Source: Pyxidicoccus trucidator (lineage in GTDB: Bacteria; Myxococcota; Myxococcia; Myxococcales; Myxococcaceae). From it: a stretch of 64,000 nucleotides of DNA. The notes beneath the pieces were generated by a model that was not told where the DNA came from, made no database searches, and was given only the letters and a program-made list of their open reading frames with translations. Position 1 is the stretch's first letter. Each line of letters starts with the position of its first letter. The position numbers were made by a program, and so were the translations under genes. Of the stretch, positions 28,000-37,185 are shown one piece after another. The stretch is taken from positions 175,879-239,878 of the forward strand of contig NZ_JAAIXZ010000018.1 in assembly GCF_010894435.1 (NCBI RefSeq). The letters are read 5' to 3'.

Positions 28000-28696
28000 G
28001 GCGGGTCACCGTGGGAGTCGTTCGAAGCCCGGAAGTGTAGGAACCGCGCTCGACGCCAGAAACTCGCGTTCGCCCCGGGCGGAGAAGCAGCCAGAGCCCC
28101 CTCGGAAGGAGCCGCGCCAGGGGCGCTCGAAGCAGATGGTCGACGTCATCCTGGAAGCGGCGGCTCGCGTTTTCGACCGCCAGGGCTACCAGGAGGCCAC
28201 CACCAACCGCATCGCCGAGACAGCCGGCGTCAGCGTCGGCTCGGTGTACCAGTACTTCCCGAACAAGGACGCCCTCCTGACGGCCCTGCACGAGCGACAC
28301 CTCCTGCGGATGCAGGCCATCGTCGACCGGGCACTCGACGCGACACACGGCCGGACGCTGCGCGAGGCCATCGAGGGAATCGTCGCGGCGGTGCTCCAGG
28401 CCCACCGGGAGGAGCCGCGCCTGCAGCGCGTGCTGCACGTGGAGTTCCCCTACTTCGAGCGGCCGGCCAGCGTCAGCACGTCCGCGAGACACCTCTTCGA
28501 GCGCTCCAGGGCCTTGCTGAGCGAGCACCGCGAGCGGCTCGGCCGGGACGACCTCGACCTGGCGACGTACATGGTGCTGAAGCTGGTCGAGTCGCTGGTG
28601 CACACGGCGGTGCTCGAGCCTCCCGCCGCAGGCGAGAAGGCGCTCGAAGCCGCCATCGCCGACGCCGTCGAGGGCTACCTCGTCCTGCGGCGCTGA
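27998..28696 (+). CDS. TetR-family transcriptional regulator
   Basis: 232 residues from ATG at 27998, chosen for the excellent upstream RBS (GGAGGAAGGAG at 27980-27990). The next in-frame ATG (28136) would remove a basic, Arg-rich extension of about 46 residues that precedes the DNA-binding domain. The TetR helix-turn-helix is clear: ILEAAARVFDRQGYQEATTNRIAETAGVSVGSVYQYFPNKDALL (about residues 51-93; landmarks TNRIAETAGV and YQYFPNK). The C-domain is a helical ligand-binding and dimerisation region. It is divergent from the methyltransferase, with overlapping start codons. Confidence 0.92.
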   Translation: MAGHRGSRSKPGSVGTALDARNSRSPRAEKQPEPPRKEPRQGRSKQMVDVILEAAARVFDRQGYQEATTNRIAETAGVSVGSVYQYFPNKDALLTALHERHLLRMQAIVDRALDATHGRTLREAIEGIVAAVLQAHREEPRLQRVLHVEFPYFERPASVSTSARHLFERSRALLSEHRERLGRDDLDLATYMVLKLVESLVHTAVLEPPAAGEKALEAAIADAVEGYLVLRR

Positions 28697-28741
28697 GGGC
28701 GGCGGCTCCGGGCGAGAAGGGCCGCCTCCGACGGCCGTACG

Positions 28742-28763
28742 CCCTGGCGAAAGTGCGCCAGGG
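28742..28763. terminator. Hairpin between convergent TetR and kelch-lipoprotein genes
   Basis: Stem CCCTGGCG / CGCCAGGG (8 bp) with a 6-base loop lies 45 bp after the TetR stop and 14 bp beyond the stop of the minus-strand gene. It is suitable as a bidirectional terminator. Confidence 0.65.
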
Positions 28764-28777
28764 GCCCGCCCGGATTC

Positions 28778-31700
28778 CTACCGGGCCACGCGCTCCGCGG
28801 GTGACACCTGGGACACGGTGCCGTTGTCGACGATGAGGGTGAGGGTCGCCGGCTCGCTCGCGTTGCCTGACGTGTCGAACGCCGTGGCAGTCACGGTGTG
28901 TCGCCCGTCGGGCACCCGCTTCGAGTCCCAGCCCAGGAGAAAGGGTGGCCGGCTGCTGCTCCCGACACCCTGGCCGTCCACCTGGTAGAGCACGGAGGCC
29001 ACCGCGACGTTGTCCAAGGCACTGACGTTGAAGCGGACAGTCCCACTCACCGTGGCCTCCTGTAGCGGAGACGCGAAGGTGACGGTGGGGGGCACGAGCT
29101 CGTTGTCCACCGTCACCACGACGGAGGCCTCCCCCACGTTGTCCTGGGCGTCATGGGCGAGCACCCGCAGCGTATAGGTCCCGTTCGGCTCTGCCCCCGT
29201 GGTCCACCACACGGTGGACGAGGCCGTGTTGCTGGCCGTCCCTACCAGACGGCTCCCAGCGTAGAACTCGAGCTTCGTCACGCCGACGTTGTCCGAGGCG
29301 GAGGCGGTAATGGCGACGTTGCCTCGCACGGTGGTTCCCGTGAGCGGCGCGGCGATGGACACCTGCGGCGGCGTCAGGTCGTTGTCGACGGTGACGGTGA
29401 CATCCGCGGTGCCCACGTTGCCGGCGGCGTCGTAGGTGCGGAGGTACAGTGTGTGCAGCCCGTTCGTCGTAGTGCGCGTGTTCCAGCTGAAGGTGTAGGG
29501 CGTGGAGGTGTCGGTGCCCAGCAGCTCCGCGCCATCGTAGAACTCCACCTTCGTCACCCCCACGTTGTCGGTGGCCGTGGCGGCGATGGAGACGAAGTCG
29601 CGGAGCACCGCACCCGGGAGCGGTGACGTCAGGGACGCGGTGGGAGGCGTGAGGTCCGGGGGCGCGCCGACGGTGAACACCAGGTCATCGTGGTCGGTGT
29701 AGGGGCCACTCATGCAGGGCCCGGACGCACGGTCGCCGAAGCGGAACCGGCCTCGGATGGCCTGGGAGCCGGCCTGCGAGGGCAGTGTGTAGGTCGCTGA
29801 GAGCACCTTGGAGCCCGCCTGGGTCGGCAGCACGGTGCCGATGAAGACCCAGACGGGACTGGTGGCACTGGCGCTGTAGTAGAGGTCCAGCTCGTTTCCT
29901 ACGACGCCCTCCCGGACCCACGCCGTGGCCTCAATCTTCACCACCTTGTTCCCCGTGAAGGGCTGGCCATCCAGCGTGGAGACCCGCAGCCGGTCCAGCG
30001 ACTCGGTCACGTGATAGGCCCCGAAGGTGCCATCCGCGCAGGTGCCGCCCAGGGTGTTGGGCTGGTTGAGCTCGGGACCGAGCTGCGCGCGGCCGTCGAG
30101 CAGGGACGCCGAATCGCAGGAGGCGGCCGGGGTGGCGCACCGGGGCACCTTGAGCGCGCTGTCGTAGACGGCCGTGGCGAGGATGGGGCCGCTGGTGACG
30201 GTCAGCGTCACCGTGGCCACGTTGGATTCGAACGTGCCGTCGCTCGCCGTGTACGTGAACGCGTCCGGGCCCGTGTAGCCACTCCCCGGGCTATAGGTCA
30301 GGTTCGGCAGCGTACCGGAGAGCGTGCCGCGAGTCGGGAAGGTCTTCAGCGTGTAGGTCAGCGCGTCGCCGTCCGGGTCCGAGGCCGACAGCGCCACCGC
30401 CACCGGGGTTCCCACCCCTGTCGCGACGGACATGGCGCTGCTCACCGGCGCGTCGCTCACCGGCATCACCGTCACGGAGACGGTGGCCAGGGCGGCGCTC
30501 ACACCATCCGAGGCCTGGTAGACGAATGAGTCGTTGCCGAAGAAGTTGGCCGCCGGCTTGTACGTCAGCTGCGGCGCCGTACCGGACAGCGTGCCCCAGG
30601 CGGGAGGCGTCGGCACGGTGTACGTGACGGCCCGGCCCTCGGTGCTCTGCGCCGAGAGCTTCACCGCCACCGATGCATCCTCGGCCGTGATGACGGACAG
30701 GGCCTGGGCCCGCACCGTGCTCTTGCCGAGCGCCACCACGCGCCCGCCCGTGACTCCACCCACCGTGATGGACAGCAGGTAGTGGCCCGCCGGAAGAACG
30801 GGCGCGGCGGTGCCCAGCGAGGTGCCCGAGAAGTGGGTCGTGGAAAGCCGGGTGATGGCGCCACCTCCCACGGGCATGAGGTGCACCCTCGGGAAATCGG
30901 TGGGCGAAGCCCCGAAACGGCCATGGCTGCCTTCGGAGATGCCGCGGAGGCGGAGGCCACTCACGGTGAAGGCCGCGCCCTGCTCGACGAAGGCGGGCAG
31001 GTTCACGACGGAACGCCACCCATCACTGGCCCCCTCCGGGTCGAAGTACACGGCCGTGGACGTGGGCGTGCCGCTGCTCCCCGTACCGCCCAGGATGAGC
31101 ACCTTGCCCGAGGGCAGCAGCGTCGCCGTGTGGCCATACAGGCCCGCCGACAGCACCGCGTCACTCGTCGTCCAGGAGTTCGTCGCGGGGACGTACAGCT
31201 CCAGCGACGCAAGCGGCGTGCCCGCCGCGTCCTGGCGGCCTCCGCTCACCAGCACGTTGCCCGACAGCAGCAGCGTCGCCGTGGCCAGGTCCCGCGCAAC
31301 GGGCAGGCTCCCCGCGGAGCTCCAGGTGCCGGAGTTGGAGTCGTACTGCTCCGCCGAGGCGAGGAACGTCCCCGCCCCATTGCGCCCTCCGACCACCAGC
31401 ACCCGACCGTTGGCCAGCAGCGTCCCCGCATGGCCCACGCGCGCCATCGCCAGGCTGCCCGTGGCGGTCCAGGTCTCCGTCGCCGGGTCGTACAGCTCCG
31501 CCGAGGCGAGGACGAGCGAGCCGCGGCTGCCTCCAACGACCAGCACCTTGCCCGAGGGCAGCAGCACCGACAGGTGACTGTCCCGGGGCGTGCCCAGGGA
31601 GCCCGTGGAGCGCCAGGACCCGGTCGCCGGGTTGTACACCTCCGCCGAGGCCAGGGTGTTGCCCGTGGCATCCACGCCGCCGGCCACCAGCACCCGGCCG

Positions 31701-33934
31701 TCAGGCAGGCGCGTGGCCGTGTGCCGCGCGCGCTGCACGACCAGAGAGCCCGTGGACTGATAGACGAAGGCGGACTGGAACAGCTGCGCCGGGCCGTACA
31801 TCAGACCGGTGGGATGAACCCCCCCGGCCATCAACACGCGGCCATCGAGCAGCAGCGTCGCCGTGTGGCCGCTGCGCTGGGAGGGCCCCGAGCTCGCGTG
31901 GCCCGTCTGCCCAGAGGACGGCGTGAATTCCTCCGCGAGGAGGTGCTCCCCCGCGGCGAGGAGCCCGCCCAGGCTCAGCACATCGCCATTTGGCAACAGC
32001 GTCGCCGTGGCGCGGGTACGGGGGATGCCCAGGCCTCCCGCGAAGACGCGGACCGCGGTGGTCGGGTGATACACCTCCGCGTTCGCGCTGATGGAGTTGC
32101 CGCCGAGGACCAGCGCCCGCCCGTCCGCCAGCAGCGTCCCCATGGCCACCTGCCGCGCCTGGACCAGCGGACTGGAGGCGGTCCACGTCCCCGAGTTGAA
32201 GTCGTACAGCTCGGAGGTGGCGAGCGGAAGGCTGTTGGCGCCGTAGCCGGCCGCCATCAGCACCTTGCCATTGGAGAGCAGCACGGTCGCCGGGAAGGCC
32301 CGGGGCGACGTCATGGCCCCCGTCATGGCCCAGAGGCCCGTGGCGGGGTCGTACAGCTCCGCGCTGGCGTGCGCGCTGTCCTGAGCGCTGAACCCGCCAG
32401 CCAGCAGGACCTTGCCGTTGGGCAGCAGCGTCCCCGAAGGAGACCGCCGAAGCACCAGGGGGCTCCCCGTGGACGCCCACGTCCCCGTGGCCGGGTCGTA
32501 CAGCTCGGCCGTGGCGCTGAGGCTGGTGGAGACGGCATAGCCACCGGCCACCAGCACCTTGCCGTCGCGCAGCAGCACCGCCACATGCTGGCGATGGGGC
32601 GTGGGGAGGTTGGCCGTGAAGGACCAGGTGCCCGTGGTGGGGTCGTACAGCTCCGCGGTGCTCTGAGCGCTGGAAGACTGGCCCCCAGCGACCAGCACCT
32701 TGCCCGATTGCAGCAAGGTCGCGGTGTGGTGGTGGCGGTCGGCGGACATCGCGCTCGCGGGAGACCAGACCCCCGTGGAGGGGTCGTACAGGTCCTCGCC
32801 CTCGGACACGCCGGAGCCGGAGTAGCCACCGGCCACCAGCACCTTGCCCGAAGGCAGCAGGGTCGCCGTATGGCGGGAGCGAGGGGCGCGCATGGTCCCC
32901 GCCGAGGACCAGCCTCCCCACGACGGGTCATACAGCTCAGTGGAGGACTGGAAGGTGCCATCGCCCGCGAGGCCGCCTGTGACGAGGACCTTGCCGCTGG
33001 GCAGCAGCGTCATCGTGTTCGTTGAGCGCCCCATCGACATGGAGCCGGTGGAGGACCAACCCGGGTCGACCACCACCGGCCCCGTCAGGCCTTCCAGGTC
33101 CAGTTCCGTCTGCACGGTGAGGATGCGGTCCGTGAGCGCGTACCGCGCGAGCTGCCCGCCGCCTCCCGCCACGGCCACCACGCCGCGCAGCAGGGCCGGT
33201 CCCTGGCGCGTGCGTCCCTGGCCGTCGCGCGCGACGACATGGTGCATCCGCAGCACCGGACGCGCCTCGGCGTCGAGGAACTCGAGGTAGTCGTGCGCGT
33301 CGCGGACCGAGACGATGCCGTCCGGCACGGTGACTTCATAGCGGGCGTGGTGCTGCCGCTGGCCCTCGGGCAGGACGAAGTATTCCTCCACGCGGTGGGT
33401 GACCCAGCGCCCCTCACGGGATTCGGGCTGGCCGCCCACGGGCGCCCACAGGTGGCCCGGGCCGTACCAGGCTGCATCCGCCGTGGCTCGCCTCTCGGCC
33501 CCCCTGCCCTCTTCACGCAGGGCCCGCACCTGGAAGACGTGCCCCCGGGTGGTGAGCTCCAGTGCGTCGTCCTCCGTGGCGGGCAGCTTCACGTGCAGTG
33601 CCGCGCCCTCGTGGATGGGCGCCGCCGGCTCGAATCCGGCTTGGGCCTCGAAGAACTCGGGGAAGGACTCCTGGACGCGAGCCAGCGCGGCATCCTCTTC
33701 GGACGCTGACGCCTTCACGGCACTGGGAGCGGCCCGGCGCTCCAGCCGCGCCAGGGACGCGTGGCCTGGGTTCGGCTGCCGCTCGAAGTCGAGCGAGCGC
33801 CCCACCTGGACCCATCCTCCCGTGTCAGCCAGAGGGCCCGCACTGCGCCTGGTCGCCGGTGCGGGAGTCACGTCCTGACAAGCGGACAGAACCAGGGTTG
33901 CAACGAAAAGAGCTCTCAGCCAGATGCGCGCCAT
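28778..33934 (-). CDS. Giant surface lipoprotein: kelch repeats, cadherin-like and Ig-like domains
   Basis: 1718 residues from ATG at 33934 (MARIWLRALF), preceded by GGGGA. A lipobox LVLSAC places the acylated Cys at residue 19. An N-terminal globular region extends to about 330. Fourteen kelch-type units follow, each with a core like TATLLPSGKVLVAGG and a following AELYDPATGTW strand, enough for two seven-bladed beta-propellers. Next come two cadherin-like Ig modules with Y-x-P-x-x-x-F-x-G-x-D-S/A-F-x-Y-x-(A/S)-SDG, a jelly-roll-like segment, and three bacterial Ig-like modules (SPLPGAVLRDFVSIAATATDNVGVTKVEFY type). It should be an outer-membrane or surface-displayed adhesin or sensor; such proteins are abundant in myxobacteria. 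No catalytic site is seen. Confidence 0.9.
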   Translation of the reverse strand: MARIWLRALFVATLVLSACQDVTPAPATRRSAGPLADTGGWVQVGRSLDFERQPNPGHASLARLERRAAPSAVKASASEEDAALARVQESFPEFFEAQAGFEPAAPIHEGAALHVKLPATEDDALELTTRGHVFQVRALREEGRGAERRATADAAWYGPGHLWAPVGGQPESREGRWVTHRVEEYFVLPEGQRQHHARYEVTVPDGIVSVRDAHDYLEFLDAEARPVLRMHHVVARDGQGRTRQGPALLRGVVAVAGGGGQLARYALTDRILTVQTELDLEGLTGPVVVDPGWSSTGSMSMGRSTNTMTLLPSGKVLVTGGLAGDGTFQSSTELYDPSWGGWSSAGTMRAPRSRHTATLLPSGKVLVAGGYSGSGVSEGEDLYDPSTGVWSPASAMSADRHHHTATLLQSGKVLVAGGQSSSAQSTAELYDPTTGTWSFTANLPTPHRQHVAVLLRDGKVLVAGGYAVSTSLSATAELYDPATGTWASTGSPLVLRRSPSGTLLPNGKVLLAGGFSAQDSAHASAELYDPATGLWAMTGAMTSPRAFPATVLLSNGKVLMAAGYGANSLPLATSELYDFNSGTWTASSPLVQARQVAMGTLLADGRALVLGGNSISANAEVYHPTTAVRVFAGGLGIPRTRATATLLPNGDVLSLGGLLAAGEHLLAEEFTPSSGQTGHASSGPSQRSGHTATLLLDGRVLMAGGVHPTGLMYGPAQLFQSAFVYQSTGSLVVQRARHTATRLPDGRVLVAGGVDATGNTLASAEVYNPATGSWRSTGSLGTPRDSHLSVLLPSGKVLVVGGSRGSLVLASAELYDPATETWTATGSLAMARVGHAGTLLANGRVLVVGGRNGAGTFLASAEQYDSNSGTWSSAGSLPVARDLATATLLLSGNVLVSGGRQDAAGTPLASLELYVPATNSWTTSDAVLSAGLYGHTATLLPSGKVLILGGTGSSGTPTSTAVYFDPEGASDGWRSVVNLPAFVEQGAAFTVSGLRLRGISEGSHGRFGASPTDFPRVHLMPVGGGAITRLSTTHFSGTSLGTAAPVLPAGHYLLSITVGGVTGGRVVALGKSTVRAQALSVITAEDASVAVKLSAQSTEGRAVTYTVPTPPAWGTLSGTAPQLTYKPAANFFGNDSFVYQASDGVSAALATVSVTVMPVSDAPVSSAMSVATGVGTPVAVALSASDPDGDALTYTLKTFPTRGTLSGTLPNLTYSPGSGYTGPDAFTYTASDGTFESNVATVTLTVTSGPILATAVYDSALKVPRCATPAASCDSASLLDGRAQLGPELNQPNTLGGTCADGTFGAYHVTESLDRLRVSTLDGQPFTGNKVVKIEATAWVREGVVGNELDLYYSASATSPVWVFIGTVLPTQAGSKVLSATYTLPSQAGSQAIRGRFRFGDRASGPCMSGPYTDHDDLVFTVGAPPDLTPPTASLTSPLPGAVLRDFVSIAATATDNVGVTKVEFYDGAELLGTDTSTPYTFSWNTRTTTNGLHTLYLRTYDAAGNVGTADVTVTVDNDLTPPQVSIAAPLTGTTVRGNVAITASASDNVGVTKLEFYAGSRLVGTASNTASSTVWWTTGAEPNGTYTLRVLAHDAQDNVGEASVVVTVDNELVPPTVTFASPLQEATVSGTVRFNVSALDNVAVASVLYQVDGQGVGSSSRPPFLLGWDSKRVPDGRHTVTATAFDTSGNASEPATLTLIVDNGTVSQVSPAERVAR

Positions 33935-34198
33935 GCCGTCCCCGCGAAATTTTCCAACCCCAGACGCCTGATATTCCAATCGCCTGACGCGAGGAAATGA
34001 GTTCCTGGCTACCCTGGGTCGGCCAGGCAGTGGCACGAGTCCGGAGGGCCCCAGCTCTGCGACCGTGAGTGGAATTCGCATGGCGCTCAGTTGGCGAGAG
34101 CCCCAGCGAATGATGGGGTCGGCAACGCGGATGCTACGCCGGCCATCCACTCCTGGACGGTGGCGCTACCGGTTCCGGCGGCCCCATCATCACCAGCC

Positions 34199-34930
34199 AT
34201 GGACGAACTGCTGGCCCTGCTCGAGCGCTACGCTCCCGGCTACGGCGGTCAAATCGAGGGCTACCCGGACGTGCTCGTGGACGAGTTGGAGGAGGTCTTC
34301 GGCCGTCCGCTCCCGAACGTCTACCGGACCTTCGCCCAGGTAATGGGGACGCGAGGAGGGCCGCTCCTGGCATCTGTGCGCTCCTTCGACCCCATCCTCG
34401 ATGTCGCCGAGCTCTACCGCCTCGCTCCCAAGGGAGAACTGCCACCAAGGCGGTTTCTCTTCATCTTCGGAGACCCCGACCCGCTGGCCCCCCATCATTA
34501 CTGGCTCGACCTGGAGTCCCCTTCCGAGGAAGGAGACTGTCAGGTGGTGCGAATGCCCTTCGGTGCGGACTCCTGGAAGACGAAGCTGCACCGGGAGGCA
34601 CTCAGCCTCCAGGAGCTGCTCTTCCTCTGGGCGATGGAGCACGTCCACCTGCTCACCCTCCCTCATCAGGCCAGCTACCTGCGCGGAGAGGGACGCACGA
34701 CTCCCAGTGCCGAGTACCTCGCGCGCCTCCTCGAGAAGATGGGCTTCGTCCGACTCCCCTACCCCCGATACAGCATGCTCTTCGAGCGGAAGGGGGCGGC
34801 GGCACGGCTGTACCGCCCTCCCGACAGCCCCCACTTCACCCTCAGGGTGGGCATGCGCAGTCCCGAGGAGCTGAAGCATTTCCAGGTGCTCCTCGAGGAC
34901 AACACGGACCTGGGGAAGTCCCCGTTCTGA
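34199..34930 (+). CDS. SMI1/KNR4 (SUKH) family protein
   Basis: 243 residues from ATG at 34199 (MDELLALLERYAPG); the open frame extends upstream but with no RBS and atypical composition. The N-terminal part matches the SUKH pattern: IEGYPDVLVDELEEVFGRPLPNVYRTFAQVMG, with the conserved acidic/aromatic residues, then FLFIFGDPDPL and YWLDLES. SUKH proteins are often immunity proteins against polymorphic toxins. No toxin gene adjoins it; the nearest RHS protein is 18 kb away. The C-terminal half (about 120-243) is less typical. Confidence 0.75.
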   Translation: MDELLALLERYAPGYGGQIEGYPDVLVDELEEVFGRPLPNVYRTFAQVMGTRGGPLLASVRSFDPILDVAELYRLAPKGELPPRRFLFIFGDPDPLAPHHYWLDLESPSEEGDCQVVRMPFGADSWKTKLHREALSLQELLFLWAMEHVHLLTLPHQASYLRGEGRTTPSAEYLARLLEKMGFVRLPYPRYSMLFERKGAAARLYRPPDSPHFTLRVGMRSPEELKHFQVLLEDNTDLGKSPF

Positions 34931-34937
34931 TTTTCGA

Positions 34938-34959
34938 GCCCGCGTAGCCCCTAGCGGGT
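34938..34959 (+). terminator. Weak hairpin after the SUKH gene
   Basis: CCCGC (34939-34943) pairs with GCGGG (34954-34958) around a 10-base loop, eight bases after the stop. It precedes the 35-kb operon, so some separation is expected. The stem is short. Confidence 0.35.
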
Positions 34960-35206
34960 TGTCCCTCCCAACGCCTCGCCCCAGCCCCTCGCCACTCCGG
35001 GTATCGCCCTCTTGCCGTCGCGCACGCGCGCGGCACCGGCGTGGTGCGAGACCTCCTGCGTGTCCCTACCGCCAGGCGCCCTGGTGACCCACGCGCGCCG
35101 CCGTGGACCGGCCCGGCCACGCACCCGGGGCATTCTTGAGACCTGAATCACCTTTCAACATCATCGCCCTCCACTTCGGCACGCCGTGCGCGCCAGGGGA
35201 GAAGCC

Positions 35207-36379
35207 ATGCGGGAGACACAGGCCTGGGTCCTTCATCGCGGGGAGCGGCAGCGGGAGGGGCAGACCGTCCCCGGCGCGCTGGTGGAAGAGGCCTTCTCCT
35301 TCGCGGACCCCGGCCCGGACGACGTGCTGGCGGAGCCCGTCTACGGCTGCTGGGAGGGCAACATGGGCCACGCCCTGCAGCGCGTCCCCGTGGACGTCTG
35401 CCGGCTGCGCCGCGAGGACAAGGTGGTCCTCGGCAACGCAGGCGTGGTGCGCGTGGTGGAGACGGGCAGCGCCGTCACCCGGGTCCGTCCCGGGGACCAC
35501 TGCCTGGTGTTCTGCAATGCCGAGGCGGATGAGCATGGCTACCCGCTCAAGGTGCTGGCCTACGACGCCAGCCGCACCATGGGCCTGCTGGCCCGGCGGA
35601 CCCTGCTGCCCCAGCACGTCCTCATCCCCATTCCCGCCAACAGCCGTCACTCGCTGAGGCAGTGGGCGGCCTTCTCCCTCCGGTACATCACCGCCTGGTC
35701 CAACTGGCGGCTCGCCTGGGGATGCTTCCGCCTGCAGGTCAGTGAGTCGGACTGCCCGGTGCCCTTCGTGGTGGGCTGGGGCGGCGGCGTGTCCTATGCG
35801 CAGCTCCGGCTGGCCCGCTACGCCGGATGCCGGGTCGCCATGGTCGCCTCACAGGAGGAGCGGCTGCGGCACCTGGAGTCCGTGGGCATCATCCCGTTGG
35901 ACCGGCGCGAGTTCCCGGACCTGAACCTCGACCCGGCCCGCTACGCCTCGGACGCCGCGTACCGGCAGCGCTACGCGCAGTCGGAGAAGCAGTTCCTGGC
36001 GCGGGTGAAGGAGGCGGGCCGGGGCCAGGACGTCTCCATCTTCCTGGACCACATCGGCGGCCCACTCCTCCAGGCCAGCCTCAAGGCGCTGGGCCGGGAA
36101 GGCGTCATCACCTCCGCCGGGTGGAAGCTGGGCGCGGACCTCATGGACGTCTCGCGCTCCACCGAGTGCACGAAGCGCCACCAGCACATCAACACCCACT
36201 ACGCGCGCTTCTCCGAGGCCGTGGCGGCGGTGGGCTTCGCCGAGGAAGCGGGCTGGCTGCCCCCGGTGGACGGGGAGCGCGTCTACGCCTGGGACGAGGT
36301 GCCCCAGCTGGCGCGCGAGGTCGAGGAAGGGCGCGTCGCGTCCTACTTCCCCCTCTACCAGGTCAACCCCGAGCAGTGA
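35207..36379 (+). CDS. MDR-superfamily zinc-independent reductase, crotonyl-CoA-reductase-like
   Basis: 390 residues, ATG at 35207 with GGGGAGAAG upstream. The protein is a medium-chain dehydrogenase/reductase: an N-terminal GroES-like fold (DDVLAEPVYGCWEGNMGHAL, VRPGDHCLVFCNAE), then a Rossmann fold (VPFVVGWGGGVSYAQLRLARYAGCRVAMVASQEERL). A later stretch (FLDHIGGPLLQASLKALGREGVITSAGW ... KRHQHINTHYARFSEA) parallels the crotonyl-CoA carboxylase/reductase C-terminus. I see no structural Cys4 zinc loop. Family members reduce or reductively carboxylate enoyl thioesters with NADPH; the precise reaction here is unknown. It is the first gene of a seven-gene operon and is followed after 14 bp by the acyltransferase gene. 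Confidence 0.82.
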   Translation: MRETQAWVLHRGERQREGQTVPGALVEEAFSFADPGPDDVLAEPVYGCWEGNMGHALQRVPVDVCRLRREDKVVLGNAGVVRVVETGSAVTRVRPGDHCLVFCNAEADEHGYPLKVLAYDASRTMGLLARRTLLPQHVLIPIPANSRHSLRQWAAFSLRYITAWSNWRLAWGCFRLQVSESDCPVPFVVGWGGGVSYAQLRLARYAGCRVAMVASQEERLRHLESVGIIPLDRREFPDLNLDPARYASDAAYRQRYAQSEKQFLARVKEAGRGQDVSIFLDHIGGPLLQASLKALGREGVITSAGWKLGADLMDVSRSTECTKRHQHINTHYARFSEAVAAVGFAEEAGWLPPVDGERVYAWDEVPQLAREVEEGRVASYFPLYQVNPEQ

Positions 36380-36393
36380 GCCCGAGGCACACC

Positions 36394-37185
36394 ATGACGG
36401 AGAGCACGGTGGACGCGCTCGGCACCGCGCGGCAGAAGTTCAAGCACCAGTCCCAGGCGTTCGGCTTCACGCGGGTGCTCCTGGTGGACCTCATCACCAT
36501 GGCCTTCTCGCTGACGCCCGCGCTGGTGGCGTGGGCGGCCTTCGCCCTCTTCCTGCGCTGGAGCTGGGACCGGGCGGCCTTCCCGCTCTGGGTGCTGCTG
36601 GCGCCGGGAGTCCTGGCGGCGGCGTTCCTGGCGGCGTGCTGGCTCGTCCGCCTGTGCATCCCGAGGATGAGGCCGGGCACGTACAAGATGGAGATGTCCC
36701 GGGACTACCTGGCCTGGTTCATGACGCTGTGCCTGGGCCACTCGGTGCGCATCTCCGGGCTCCAGCCGTTCTTCTTCTCCTTCTACGTCACCAAGTACCT
36801 CTACTGGCGGGCGATGGGGGCGCGCATCGCCTACGGGGTGAACTCCTCCATCTTCGCGGTGCTGGCGGACTACCCGCTGCTGACCATCGGCAAGGGCTGC
36901 ACGATGGGCGCGAACGTCCTCGTCATCGGCCACATGTTCCTGGGGGACAAGGTGATGTTGGGGCCGGTGGACATCGGCGACAACGTCTTCCTGGCGGCCG
37001 GCGCCATGGTGGGCCCGCGCACGACCATCGGCTCGCGAAGCTGGATTGGCATGCAGAACAAGCTCCTGAAGGACTCCCTGCCCGAGGGCTCGAGGCTGGA
37101 GAACTTCGAGTGGGAGCACTTCAACCCGGCCCGCCGCGCGGAGGCACAGCCCGCCGCACCCCGCCCCGAGGAACACCCGTCATGA
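36394..37185 (+). CDS. Membrane-anchored hexapeptide-repeat (left-handed beta-helix) acyltransferase
   Basis: 263 residues, ATG at 36394. Two hydrophobic segments (about 28-54 and 64-90) are followed by a cytoplasmic domain. From residue 150 this shows hexapeptide-repeat spacing: LTIGKGCTMGANVLVIGHMFLGDKVMLGPVDIGDNVFLAAGAMVGPRTTIGSRSWIG (given as landmarks LTIGKG, VDIGDN, TTIGSR). The fold is that of acyl-/acetyl-transferases with a left-handed beta helix. In this operon it may move an acyl chain from ACP or CoA to an acceptor at the membrane. Its stop codon overlaps the next start as ATGA (37182-37185), so translation is coupled. Confidence 0.82.
   Translation: MTESTVDALGTARQKFKHQSQAFGFTRVLLVDLITMAFSLTPALVAWAAFALFLRWSWDRAAFPLWVLLAPGVLAAAFLAACWLVRLCIPRMRPGTYKMEMSRDYLAWFMTLCLGHSVRISGLQPFFFSFYVTKYLYWRAMGARIAYGVNSSIFAVLADYPLLTIGKGCTMGANVLVIGHMFLGDKVMLGPVDIGDNVFLAAGAMVGPRTTIGSRSWIGMQNKLLKDSLPEGSRLENFEWEHFNPARRAEAQPAAPRPEEHPS

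Noticed and set aside
30782..33025. Plus-strand frame of 747 codons across the kelch gene
   Set aside because: Its apparent repeats mirror the kelch repeats of the true minus-strand gene.
34931..35206. Possible sigma54 promoter before the KASIII operon
   Set aside because: GGCAC is present but no TTGC follows at the right distance.
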